Assembly: GCA_023404955.1 (NCBI GenBank)
Contig: JAEXZY010000099.1
Span: 1 to 64,000, forward strand
From: Actinomycetes bacterium
GTDB taxonomy: Bacteria; Actinomycetota; Actinomycetes; Mycobacteriales; Mycobacteriaceae
DNA length: 64,000 nt
Reading direction: 5' to 3'
Shown: positions 25,738 through 34,553 of the stretch, one piece after another
How the letters are laid out: each line of letters begins with the position of its first letter
How positions within the stretch are numbered: the stretch's first letter is position 1
The notes under the pieces: generated by a model
What the model was told of the DNA's origin: nothing
What the model saw: only the letters and a program-made list of their open reading frames with translations
Databases searched by the model: none
Made by a program: the position numbers and the translations under genes

Positions 25738-26628
25738 GTGAACGATCTCGGCGTGGACCTGGAACTGAGGCTGGTGCGGTACTTCACCGCGGTCGCCAAG
25801 CATCTGAACTTCAGCCGCGCCGCCGCCGAGCTCCATGTCGGGCAGCCGTCCCTCAGCAGGCAGATTCAGCGTCTCGAGCACCGCCTCGGCGTCCGTCTGC
25901 TCGATCGCACCCCCCGGGGCGTCCTCCTGACCGAGGCAGGCACGGCGTTTCTGCCGGAGGCCGAAGCTCTTCTGCGCACAGCGCGTAGAGCGGCGCTCAC
26001 CGCCCGCGCCCACGCGCCCTCGGGCACGATCATCATCGGCTACGTCGAGGACCTCGTCGTGACACATGCTGTCCGCGAACTGCGCCGACAGCATCCCGAG
26101 GCCGACATCGCGACCCGACACCTGGAATGCCACGAACAGAGCGTGTTCAGCGACGGGCAGATCGACGTGCTCGTCGCCAGGGCCCCGCTGCCCATCCCGA
26201 CCGACGACGTCCATGTCTCGCTGCTCTATGACGAACCGCGCATGCTGGTGTTGCCTGTCGATCACGGGCTCGCCGGCCGATCGTCCGTGTCGCTGGATGA
26301 CTTCGCTGAGGGCGAGACGATCATCTGCTCCCACGGCGGGACTCGGGCGATCTTCCCGGTCGACTCCTATCAGCCAGCAGACCCGGGACCGGTGTCCACC
26401 GGTCCCGTCGTCGAAAGCTTCGAGGACAGAATGGAACTCGTCGCGAGTGGCCAGGCGGTCGCGGTTCTTCCAGTGGGCGACCGCCGTAGCTCCGTCCGCC
26501 CGGATCTGACAACGGTCCCCCTGGAGGGCTTCCCCGTCAGCAGCGTGGTGGTCGCGACGCGGATCGGCGAGACGAACCCACTGGTCGCCGACTTCGTCGC
26601 GTCGGCGAGGACGTCACTGCTCAGCTGA
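25738..26628 (+). CDS. LysR-family transcriptional regulator
   Basis: LTTR of 296 residues: N-terminal winged helix (LVRYFTAVAKHLNFSRAAAELHVGQPSLSRQIQRLE, about 11-47) and a C-terminal periplasmic-binding-like effector domain (IIIGYVEDLVVTHAVRELR onward). GTG start. It is transcribed divergently from the SDR pair and is therefore the likely regulator of that operon and of itself. The effector is unknown. Its end overlaps the convergent ANTAR gene by 8 nt. Confidence 0.92.
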   Translation: MNDLGVDLELRLVRYFTAVAKHLNFSRAAAELHVGQPSLSRQIQRLEHRLGVRLLDRTPRGVLLTEAGTAFLPEAEALLRTARRAALTARAHAPSGTIIIGYVEDLVVTHAVRELRRQHPEADIATRHLECHEQSVFSDGQIDVLVARAPLPIPTDDVHVSLLYDEPRMLVLPVDHGLAGRSSVSLDDFAEGETIICSHGGTRAIFPVDSYQPADPGPVSTGPVVESFEDRMELVASGQAVAVLPVGDRRSSVRPDLTTVPLEGFPVSSVVVATRIGETNPLVADFVASARTSLLS

Positions 26629-26884
26629 CGGCGCTGAGCGCCCGTCGATCTCGCCCGACCACGTCGCCCCACGCGGCGAACGCCTCCGCATGCTCGGCGG
26701 TCGACGCGCCGGTGGCGACGGCGAGCAGTCCGGCGGCGACACTGCCCAATCCGATGCCGGTTTCACGGACCACGCGGACCAGTTCATCGAACGCTTCCGG
26801 CCGGGAGTAGCCCCGCACACCGATCAGGATGCCGACGGCGATGTCGATGAGCTGACGCGACGTGTCGTCTGAGCGCACATTCAT
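26621..26884 (-). CDS. Standalone ANTAR-domain protein
   Basis: Small protein of 87 residues that is little more than an ANTAR domain: QLIDIAVGILIGVRGYSRPEAFDELVRVVRETG matches the family's helix pattern (hydrophobic A-x-G-I-L-x-x-x-x-G, then deAf..L). ANTAR domains bind paired hexaloop RNA hairpins to prevent termination. There is no GAF or receiver domain, so signal input must come from elsewhere, or the protein is a remnant. The C-terminal 30 residues are Ala-rich. Confidence 0.7.
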   Translation of the reverse strand: MNVRSDDTSRQLIDIAVGILIGVRGYSRPEAFDELVRVVRETGIGLGSVAAGLLAVATGASTAEHAEAFAAWGDVVGRDRRALSAVS

Positions 26885-26959
26885 GCCATCGATGGTCGAC
26901 CCGCACCGGTCACGCGGAAAGTGTTGCGCGCAGGCAGACGCAAAACTGGGACCGCCCTG

Positions 26960-28978
26960 TTACACAGGCCCGTTCGCGGGCTGGAACACCCCGGAGCTGT
27001 CGGCTTCCTCTTCGGCCCTGATCACGTGCACCACCGCGTTGATCAGCGCCAGGTGCGTGAACGCCTGGGGGAAGTTGCCGAGGTGCCGGCCGGTGCGCGG
27101 CTCGATCTCCTCGGCGTAGAGGTGCAGCGGGCTCGCGAACGACAACAGGCGCTCGCACAGATGCCTGGCGTGATGGATCTCGCCGATCTCCACCAGTGCG
27201 GACACCAGCCAGAACGAACAGATCGTGAACGTGCCTTCCTCGCCCGCCAGGCCGTCGTCAGTCTCTTCGACGCGGTAGCGCAGCACGAGGCCGTCCTCGG
27301 TGAGCTCCTCGGCGATGGCCAGCACGGTGGCGCGGATGCGTGGATCCTCGGGGGGCAGGAACCGAGTCAGCACCGCGAGCAGCAGGGAGGCGTCGAGCGC
27401 GTCGTCACCGTAACGCTGAGTGAGCACGCCCCGGGAGTCGACGCCGTGCGCGAGGATGTCGTCCTTGATCTCCTCGGCGATCGCCCGCCACTGCTGGGCG
27501 TAGGACTTCTCGCCCTCGAGCTCGGCCAGTTTCGAGCCGCGGTCGAGTGCCACCCAGCACATGATCTTGCTGGAGGTGAAGTGTTGCGGTTCGCCGCGCA
27601 CCTCCCAGATGCCGCGGTCGGGCTCGCGCCAGTGCTTGATCGCCTCTTCGACCTGTTCCTTGAGGACGGGCCACAGCGTCTCGGGGATCTGCTCGCGGGA
27701 CTTGGTGTGCAGGTACACCGAATCGAGCATCGTGCCCCAGATGTCGTGCTGCATCTGGTCGAACGCACCGTTGCCGATGCGAACCGGCCGGGCGTTGTCG
27801 TAGCCGGAGAGATGGTTGAGTTCCTCTTCGACGAGGCTGCGCTCGCCGCCCACCCCGTACATGACCTGCAGCGGATGCCGTTGACCGTTGTTGGCGCCCG
27901 ACACGTCGGCGATGAACGCGAAGAAGTCGTCGGCCTCGCGATCCAGGCCCAGCGTGTAGAGGCCCCACAGCGCGAAGGTGGAATCGCGCACCCACGCGTA
28001 GCGGTAGTCCCAGTTGCGTTCGCCCTGAGGCGTTTCCGGCAGCGAGGTGGTGGGGGCGGCGAGCAGCGCGCCGGTGGGGGAGTAGGTCAGCCCCTTCAAC
28101 GTGAGCGCACTGCGTTGCAGATACGACCGCCAGGGATGGTCGGGAAAATCGCCGACATTGATCCACTGCCGCCAGCACTCGCTGGTCTGCCACATCTTGT
28201 CGGCGGCCTCGTCGAACGTCTGCGGCGCCGGATGACCCGACCAGCTCAGCGCGACGAACACCTTGTCGCCCTCCTTGAGCCGGGTCCGGGCGCGCGCCTC
28301 CCGGCCCTCCAGCCCGATCCGCAGGTTGGTGGTCAGCCGCAGCGTCGGGTGTGAGTCGGGATTCTTCGTCGCCCGGGCAATCGCCTCCCCATAGGCCTGC
28401 GCGGAGTACTCCCAGCTGGCGCTCGTGCGGTGGTAGTCGAACGACGGCTCGCAGTTCATCACGAGCTCGACGGTGCCGCTGACGCAGCGCACCGTGCGCA
28501 ACAGGATGTGCTCGGCATCCCAGTCCATCGGGGTGCGGCGATGCGTACGCGATCGTCGCTCGAGGTCGTGCCAGGGACCCATCACCAACGCGTCCCGCAC
28601 GATCAGCCAGCCGGTGTGCGTCTGCCACGTGGTCTCCAGGATGAGGCTTCCCGGCAGGTAGCGACGGGCAGCCGGCACCGACACCCCGTAGGGGCCCAAC
28701 CGGAAATGGCCTGCCCCGCGGTCGAGGATCGCGCCGAACACGCTCGGGGAGTCCGGGCGCGGGACGCACAACCACTCCACCGACCCCGCCGAGGAGATCA
28801 GGCAGGTGTTCTCGCAGTCGGACAGGAACGCATAGTCGGCGATCGGCGGGAACGGATTGCGCAGCGGACCGGAGCTGGCGTACGACGGCGCGGTGGCCAG
28901 GGCGAACGCTGACGACTCGCCGTTGACACTCACGGCGTCGGACATCGAGTCGGACACGGCCTCGCTGGGCTGGGACAT
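26960..28978 (-). CDS. GH15-family trehalase
   Basis: Glycoside hydrolase family 15 protein of 672 residues, the positional equivalent of Rv2402, which is known as the mycobacterial alpha,alpha-trehalase. After a variable 45-residue N-terminus comes the beta-sandwich domain (PPIADYAFLSDCENTCLISSAGSVEWLC), then the (alpha/alpha)6 barrel with the GH15 signatures RNWDYRYAWVRDSTFALWGLY (about 345) and the late SFWLVSALVEIGE. It hydrolyses trehalose to two glucose and is probably cytosolic, since no signal peptide is evident. It is divergent from the small membrane-protein pair. Confidence 0.9.
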   Translation of the reverse strand: MSQPSEAVSDSMSDAVSVNGESSAFALATAPSYASSGPLRNPFPPIADYAFLSDCENTCLISSAGSVEWLCVPRPDSPSVFGAILDRGAGHFRLGPYGVSVPAARRYLPGSLILETTWQTHTGWLIVRDALVMGPWHDLERRSRTHRRTPMDWDAEHILLRTVRCVSGTVELVMNCEPSFDYHRTSASWEYSAQAYGEAIARATKNPDSHPTLRLTTNLRIGLEGREARARTRLKEGDKVFVALSWSGHPAPQTFDEAADKMWQTSECWRQWINVGDFPDHPWRSYLQRSALTLKGLTYSPTGALLAAPTTSLPETPQGERNWDYRYAWVRDSTFALWGLYTLGLDREADDFFAFIADVSGANNGQRHPLQVMYGVGGERSLVEEELNHLSGYDNARPVRIGNGAFDQMQHDIWGTMLDSVYLHTKSREQIPETLWPVLKEQVEEAIKHWREPDRGIWEVRGEPQHFTSSKIMCWVALDRGSKLAELEGEKSYAQQWRAIAEEIKDDILAHGVDSRGVLTQRYGDDALDASLLLAVLTRFLPPEDPRIRATVLAIAEELTEDGLVLRYRVEETDDGLAGEEGTFTICSFWLVSALVEIGEIHHARHLCERLLSFASPLHLYAEEIEPRTGRHLGNFPQAFTHLALINAVVHVIRAEEEADSSGVFQPANGPV

Positions 28979-29032
28979 TTGCTCATCATCGACTGCGCGA
29001 CGCCCTGCCGTCTACTCAAACGTCTGGACGCC

Positions 29033-29038
29033 TACTCT
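29033..29038 (+). promoter_or_regulatory. TACTCT -10 box, leaderless promoter
   Basis: TANNNT hexamer ending 6 nt before the GTG at 29045. It lies in the short divergent space beside the trehalase gene. Confidence 0.5.
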
Positions 29039-29044
29039 GGGCCG

Positions 29045-29269
29045 GTGGGCGGATTCCTGGGCTGGTGGGACGGAGTGGAACTCTGGCTCACCGGGTTGCC
29101 GTTCGTCCTGCAGACCGTGGTCGTGATGCCGGTGGTCCTGGCGCTGGCCTATGGGGCGGCGGTCGCCCTCGACGCCGTGGTCGACGGCGGCACCAGGCTG
29201 CGGGCCCACCTGCGCCGCCCGCAGACGGAATCGATGGCTGATGTCCCTGACGTCGAGGAAGGCCGGTGA
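29045..29269 (+). CDS. Conserved small membrane protein (Rv2401A-like)
   Basis: Protein of 74 residues from GTG 29045, chosen because a TACTCT -10 box lies 6 nt upstream and no Shine-Dalgarno is present. An amphipathic N-terminus (VGGFLGWWDGVELWLTGLPF) leads into one strong membrane span (VVVMPVVLALAYGAAVALDA) and a charged C-terminal tail ending DVPDVEEGR. Position and size match the annotated small membrane protein between Rv2401 and Rv2402 in M. tuberculosis. Function unknown. Confidence 0.7.
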   Translation: MGGFLGWWDGVELWLTGLPFVLQTVVVMPVVLALAYGAAVALDAVVDGGTRLRAHLRRPQTESMADVPDVEEGR

Positions 29270-29352
29270 GCGGTATGCCGAGGTCGCGGGTGACGCTGGC
29301 GCTGGTCGCGCTCATCGTCTTGGTCATCCTGATGTGGCTCCTCACCCGCTGA
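29266..29352 (+). CDS. 28-residue membrane micro-protein
   Basis: The GTG at 29266 overlaps the stop of the preceding gene as GTGA, and the frame ends at TGA 29352. The product has a basic start (MPRSR) and one hydrophobic helix (VTLALVALIVLVILMWLLTR) that fills the rest of the protein. The coupled start and clean transmembrane composition support it as a real small protein made together with its neighbour, perhaps a complex partner. Too short for family recognition. Confidence 0.55.
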   Translation: MSGMPRSRVTLALVALIVLVILMWLLTR

Positions 29353-29376
29353 CCGCCAACTGACGCAGGGTGGTGT

Positions 29377-29382
29377 TATTCT
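29377..29382 (+). promoter_or_regulatory. TATTCT -10 box of the subI leader ORF
   Basis: TANNNT hexamer ending 7 nt before ATG 29390, which places the transcription start at the A of the ATG (leaderless transcript). This is the probable main promoter of the sulfate-uptake operon. Confidence 0.65.
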
Positions 29383-29389
29383 TCGCGCC

Positions 29390-29482
29390 ATGCAGACGGC
29401 AGTCGGCGTCAACGGGGGTCACATCGTGGCCCTCATCGCCGTCGGTTTCTCCGCCGTCGCTGACGTTTGTTGTTGTTGCTGA
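29390..29482 (+). CDS. Leaderless cysteine-sensing uORF upstream of subI
   Basis: Reading frame of 30 residues beginning MQTAVGVNGG and ending VADVCCCC just before TGA 29482. The ATG is 7 nt after a TATTCT -10 box. Short leaderless upstream ORFs with consecutive cysteine codons ahead of sulfur genes are established in Mycobacterium smegmatis, where ribosome progress through the Cys codons attenuates downstream translation when cysteine is plentiful. Position ahead of the sulfate ABC operon and the four Cys codons at the very end fit that mechanism exactly. The subI start is 125 nt downstream. Confidence 0.8.
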   Translation: MQTAVGVNGGHIVALIAVGFSAVADVCCCC

Positions 29483-29607
29483 CTCCTACCCCGCTCGGCG
29501 GTCAGGTGTTCGGCAACCATGCCTCGTGCCTTTCGTGCACGGTTCGCCCCCACCTTCCGCGTGACCGGACTCCGTCTCTCGTTCGTCCACTCCCGGAAAG
29601 GCCGTCC

Positions 29608-30636
29608 ATGAAACTCACCACCCGGTGGCGCGCAGTAGCAGCGCTGGCTCTGAGCACCTCGCTCGTCGCGGCCTGCGGCGGCGGCGGCTCCAGTGACGTC
29701 GCCGGCGACAGCGGCGGATCGGATGCGGAGACGACGCTGACCCTGGTCGGGTACGCGGTGCCCGAGCCCGGGTGGAGCAAGATCATCCCCGCGTTCGCTG
29801 CCACCCCGGAAGGCAAGGGGGTGGCTGTGACGACGTCCTACGGTGCCTCCGGTGACCAGTCCCGCGCCGTCGTCGACGGCAAGCCCGCCGACATCGTCAA
29901 CTTCTCCGTCGAGCCCGACATCACCCGCTTGGTCAAGGCCGACAAGGTGGCCAAGGACTGGAACGCCGGTGCCACCAAGGGCATCCCGTTCGGGTCGGTC
30001 GTCTCGCTGGTGGTGCGCAAGGGCAACCCCAAGAACATCCGAGACTGGGACGACCTGCTGCAGCCCGGACTCGAGGTCGTCACGCCCAGCCCGCTGAGCT
30101 CCGGCTCGGCCAAGTGGAACCTGCTCGCGCCGTACGCGGCCAAGAGCGACGGCGGCAAGAACGCTCAGGCCGGACTCGATTTCGTCAACAAGCTGGTCAC
30201 CGAGCACGTCAAGACCCGGCCCGGTTCGGGCCGCGAAGCCACCGACGTGTTCCTGCAGGGCTCCGGTGACGTCCTGATCTCCTACGAGAACGAGGCGATC
30301 AACGTCGAGCGGCAGGGCAAGCCCGTCGAGCACGTCAACCCGCCGCAGACGTTCAAGATCGAGAACCCGGTGGCGGTCACGACGACCAGCACCCATCAGC
30401 AGCAGGCCAACGCCCTGAAGAACTTCATCTACACCCCGGAGGGGCAGAAGCTCTGGGCCGAGGCCGGCTTCCGCCCGGTCGACCCGGCGGTGGCCGCCGA
30501 CTTCGCCGGCGACTTCCCGACGCCGCAGAAGCTGTGGACGATCGCCGATCTGGGCGGCTGGTCCGACGTCGACCCGGCGCTGTTCGACAAGGACAACGGC
30601 TCGATCACCAAGATCTACAAGCAGGCCACGGGATGA
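29608..30636 (+). CDS. subI: Sulfate-binding lipoprotein SubI
   Basis: Extracytoplasmic sulfate (thiosulfate) binding protein of 342 residues. A signal peptide ends in the lipobox SLVAAC, followed by a Gly/Ser-rich tether. Family segments: SYGASGDQSRAVVDGKPADIVNFS, NIRDWDDLLQPGLEVVTPSPLSSGSAKWN and VFLQGSGDVLISYENEA, which contribute sulfate-contacting backbone and Ser residues. ATG 29608 starts the conserved MKLTTRW signal sequence. It is first in subI-cysT-cysW-cysA and delivers substrate to the CysTW channel. Translation is probably tuned by the upstream cysteine-rich ORF. Confidence 0.95.
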   Translation: MKLTTRWRAVAALALSTSLVAACGGGGSSDVAGDSGGSDAETTLTLVGYAVPEPGWSKIIPAFAATPEGKGVAVTTSYGASGDQSRAVVDGKPADIVNFSVEPDITRLVKADKVAKDWNAGATKGIPFGSVVSLVVRKGNPKNIRDWDDLLQPGLEVVTPSPLSSGSAKWNLLAPYAAKSDGGKNAQAGLDFVNKLVTEHVKTRPGSGREATDVFLQGSGDVLISYENEAINVERQGKPVEHVNPPQTFKIENPVAVTTTSTHQQQANALKNFIYTPEGQKLWAEAGFRPVDPAVAADFAGDFPTPQKLWTIADLGGWSDVDPALFDKDNGSITKIYKQATG

Positions 30637-31481
30637 CCGCGATCGCCGCAGCGCCCCCAGCACCGCCTGCGCCCCGGCGCGGGCGAAACCGCCACGGCAG
30701 TACGTCGCTGCGCGTCGGCGCCGCGACACTGTGGTTGTCGGTCATCGTGCTGCTCCCGCTCGCGGCGATCGTCTGGCAATCCGCGACGGGAGGGTGGCGC
30801 GCCTTCTGGCTGGCCATCACGTCGAACGCGGCCATCGAGTCTTTCCGGGTGACGCTGGTGACCTCGGTGGGCGTGACGCTGATCAACGCGGTGTTCGGGC
30901 TGATCGTCGCGTGGGTGCTCACCCGCGACGATTTCCCGGGCAAACGCCTGGTCGACGCGGTGATCGATCTGCCGTTCGCGCTGCCCACGATCGTGGCCAG
31001 CCTGGTCATGCTCGCGCTCTACGGTCCCAACAGCCCCGTCGGGCTGCACCTGCAGCAGACGCAGTGGGGTATCGGGGTAGCGCTGCTTTTCGTCACGCTC
31101 CCGTTCGTGGTGCGGTCGGTGCAGCCGGTGCTGCTCGAACTCGACCGCGAGGTGGAGGAGGCGGCCGCGTCGCTGGGCGCCAACAACTACCTGATCTTCA
31201 CGAAGGTGATCCTGCCCGCGCTGCTGCCCTCGCTGCTGTCCGGTGCGGGCCTGGCGTTCTCGCGGGCGATCGGCGAGTTCGGGTCCGTGGTGCTCATCGG
31301 TGGCGCGATACCCGGCGAGACCGAAGTGTCCTCGCAGTGGATCCGCACGCTCATCGAGAACGACGACAAAGTCGGTGCCGCGGCGATCTCGATCGTGCTG
31401 CTGGCGGTCTCGTTCGTCGTGTTGTTCGTGTTGCGGGCGCTCGGCGCCCGAGCCGCCAAGCGGGAGGAACTCACACCGTGA
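30633..31481 (+). CDS. cysT: Sulfate ABC transporter permease CysT
   Basis: Permease of 282 residues with six spans. The Ala/Pro/Arg-rich cytoplasmic N-terminus is followed by a first helix LWLSVIVLLPLAAIVWQS. The coupling-loop region is EEAAASLGANNYLIFTKVILP. ATG overlaps the subI stop as ATGA. It forms the heterodimeric sulfate channel with CysW. Confidence 0.95.
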   Translation: MTAIAAAPPAPPAPRRGRNRHGSTSLRVGAATLWLSVIVLLPLAAIVWQSATGGWRAFWLAITSNAAIESFRVTLVTSVGVTLINAVFGLIVAWVLTRDDFPGKRLVDAVIDLPFALPTIVASLVMLALYGPNSPVGLHLQQTQWGIGVALLFVTLPFVVRSVQPVLLELDREVEEAAASLGANNYLIFTKVILPALLPSLLSGAGLAFSRAIGEFGSVVLIGGAIPGETEVSSQWIRTLIENDDKVGAAAISIVLLAVSFVVLFVLRALGARAAKREELTP

Positions 31482-32290
31482 TCCTGTCCCCGGCGGTCAA
31501 ACTCCTGCTGCGATGGGTCGCGATCGCCTACATCGCGATCCTCGTCCTGGTGCCGGTCGGCCTGATCCTGTGGCGGACCTTCTCCCCGGGCATCGGCGAG
31601 TTCTTCGCCTCCGTCGGCACCCCGGCGGCGATCTCCGCGCTGCAGCTGTCGCTGCTGGTGGTCGCCATCGTGGTGCCGCTCAACGTGCTGTTCGGAGTGC
31701 CGACCGCACTCGTGCTGGCGCGCAACCGCTTTCGTGGCAAGAGCATCCTGCAGGCAATCATCGACCTGCCGTTCGCGGTGTCGCCGGTGGTGGTCGGTGT
31801 CGCGCTGATCCTGCTGTGGGGATCGGCGGGACTGTTCGGTTTCGTCGAGAACGACTTCGGGCTGAAGATCATCTTCAGCTTCCCCGGCATCGTGCTGGCC
31901 AGCGTGTTCGTCACCGTCCCGTTCGTGATCCGCGAGGTCGAACCCGTGCTGCACGAAATCGGCACCGACCAGGAGGAGGCGTCGGCGACACTGGGCGCGC
32001 AGTGGTGGCAGACGTTCTGGCGCATCACGCTGCCGTCGATCCGCTGGGGCCTGACATACGGGATCGTGTTGACGGTCGCCCGCACCCTGGGTGAGTTCGG
32101 CGCGGTCATCATGGTGTCGTCGAATCTGCCCGGCCAGTCGCAGACGCTGACGCTCCTGGTCGCCGACCGCTACAACCGCGGTGCCGAATACGGCGCTTAC
32201 GCGATCGCCACGCTGCTGATGACCGTCGCCGTTCTGGTGCTGGTCGCTCAGGTGATCCTCGACGCACGCCGGGCCAAGGCCGCACAATGA
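31478..32290 (+). CDS. cysW: Sulfate ABC transporter permease CysW
   Basis: Permease of 270 residues, second half of the sulfate channel. GTG start overlaps the cysT stop as GTGA. Family features: [22 protein letters not shown] helix ([20 protein letters not shown]), [21 protein letters not shown] coupling region, and [20 protein letters not shown]. The stop overlaps a 12-codon frame that leads into cysA. Confidence 0.95.
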   Translation: MILSPAVKLLLRWVAIAYIAILVLVPVGLILWRTFSPGIGEFFASVGTPAAISALQLSLLVVAIVVPLNVLFGVPTALVLARNRFRGKSILQAIIDLPFAVSPVVVGVALILLWGSAGLFGFVENDFGLKIIFSFPGIVLASVFVTVPFVIREVEPVLHEIGTDQEEASATLGAQWWQTFWRITLPSIRWGLTYGIVLTVARTLGEFGAVIMVSSNLPGQSQTLTLLVADRYNRGAEYGAYAIATLLMTVAVLVLVAQVILDARRAKAAQ

Positions 32291-32325
32291 ACATCGACCA
32301 CGACATGGGAGTGACACCCTCATGA
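32287..32325 (+). CDS. 12-codon linking micro-ORF between cysW and cysA
   Basis: The ATG at 32287 overlaps the cysW stop as ATGA, and its own stop overlaps the cysA ATG as ATGA. The peptide would be [12 protein letters not shown]. cysA has only a weak Shine-Dalgarno of its own (GGGAG, 11 nt away), so this frame could carry terminating ribosomes from cysW to cysA and keep the subunits in balance. It may equally be chance; the peptide itself is unlikely to matter. Confidence 0.35.
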   Translation: MNIDHDMGVTPS

Positions 32326-33377
32326 CCCACGCGATCACCGTCTCCGGCGCCAACAAGCGCTACGGCGATTTCGCCGCGCTCGACAACATCGACTTCGTCG
32401 TCCCCGCCGGGTCGTTGACGGCGCTGCTCGGGCCGAGCGGATCCGGCAAGTCGACGCTGCTGCGCGCCATCGCCGGACTGGACGAACCGGATACGGGCAC
32501 CATCACGATCCACGGCCGCGACGTCACCGACGTGCCGCCGCAGAAGCGGGGCATCGGGTTCGTGTTCCAGCACTACGCGGCGTTCAAGCATCTGACGGTG
32601 CGGGAGAACGTCGCCTTCGGGCTCAAGATCCGCAAGCGGCCGAAGGCCGAGATCACCAGCAAGGTCGACAACCTGCTCGAGGTCGTCGGGCTCGCCGGAT
32701 TCCAGACCCGCTACCCGAACCAGCTCTCCGGCGGTCAGCGGCAGCGCATGGCGCTGGCTCGCGCGCTCGCTGTCGACCCGCAGGTCCTGCTGCTCGACGA
32801 GCCGTTCGGCGCGCTCGACGCCAAGGTGCGTGAGGATCTGCGCGCCTGGTTGCGCCGGCTGCACGATGAAGTGCACGTCACGACCGTGCTGGTCACCCAC
32901 GATCAGCAGGAGGCGCTCGACGTCGCGGACCGGATCGCCGTGCTCAACAAGGGCCGCATCGAGCAGGTCGGGTCCCCGACTGATGTGTACGACCGGCCGG
33001 CCAACGCGTTCGTGATGGGTTTCCTCGGTGCGGTGTCCTCGCTCAACGGGGCGCTGGTGCGCCCGCACGACATCCGTGTGGGCCGCAATTCGGACATGGC
33101 GATCGCGAGCACCGACGATTCTGTGCAGTCCGCCGGCGTCACCAAAGCGGTCATCGACCGCATCGTGATGCTCGGTTTCGAGGTGCGCGTGGAGCTCACC
33201 AACGCCGCCACGCACACGCCGTTCACCGCGCAGATCACGCGCGGCGATGCCGAGGCGCTGGGCCTCAAACCCGGCGACACCGTGTACGTGAGAGCCACCC
33301 GGGTGCCGCAGCTGCCCGAGGAGGCGACGGCGGTGGCCGAGACGTCAAACGACAGCGAGCCCGCCCGGCTCTCGTAG
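32322..33377 (+). CDS. cysA: Sulfate ABC transporter ATPase CysA
   Basis: ATPase of 351 residues. Walker [13 protein letters not shown]-loop [17 protein letters not shown], signature [15 protein letters not shown], Walker [13 protein letters not shown] and switch THDQQEALD are all present. The C-terminal 110 residues form the CysA-type TOBE-like regulatory domain ([10 protein letters not shown] onward). It energises sulfate uptake through CysTW. Its end lies only 1 nt from the end of the convergent cstR-like gene. Confidence 0.95.
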   Translation: MTHAITVSGANKRYGDFAALDNIDFVVPAGSLTALLGPSGSGKSTLLRAIAGLDEPDTGTITIHGRDVTDVPPQKRGIGFVFQHYAAFKHLTVRENVAFGLKIRKRPKAEITSKVDNLLEVVGLAGFQTRYPNQLSGGQRQRMALARALAVDPQVLLLDEPFGALDAKVREDLRAWLRRLHDEVHVTTVLVTHDQQEALDVADRIAVLNKGRIEQVGSPTDVYDRPANAFVMGFLGAVSSLNGALVRPHDIRVGRNSDMAIASTDDSVQSAGVTKAVIDRIVMLGFEVRVELTNAATHTPFTAQITRGDAEALGLKPGDTVYVRATRVPQLPEEATAVAETSNDSEPARLS

Positions 33378-33378
33378 G

Positions 33379-34550
<1,172 letters not shown>

Positions 34551-34553
34551 GGC

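Noticed and set aside
26870..26960. Mobile-element border between the accessory block and trehalase
   Set aside because: No direct repeats, integrase, transposase or tRNA was seen at either edge of 7.6-26.9 kb.
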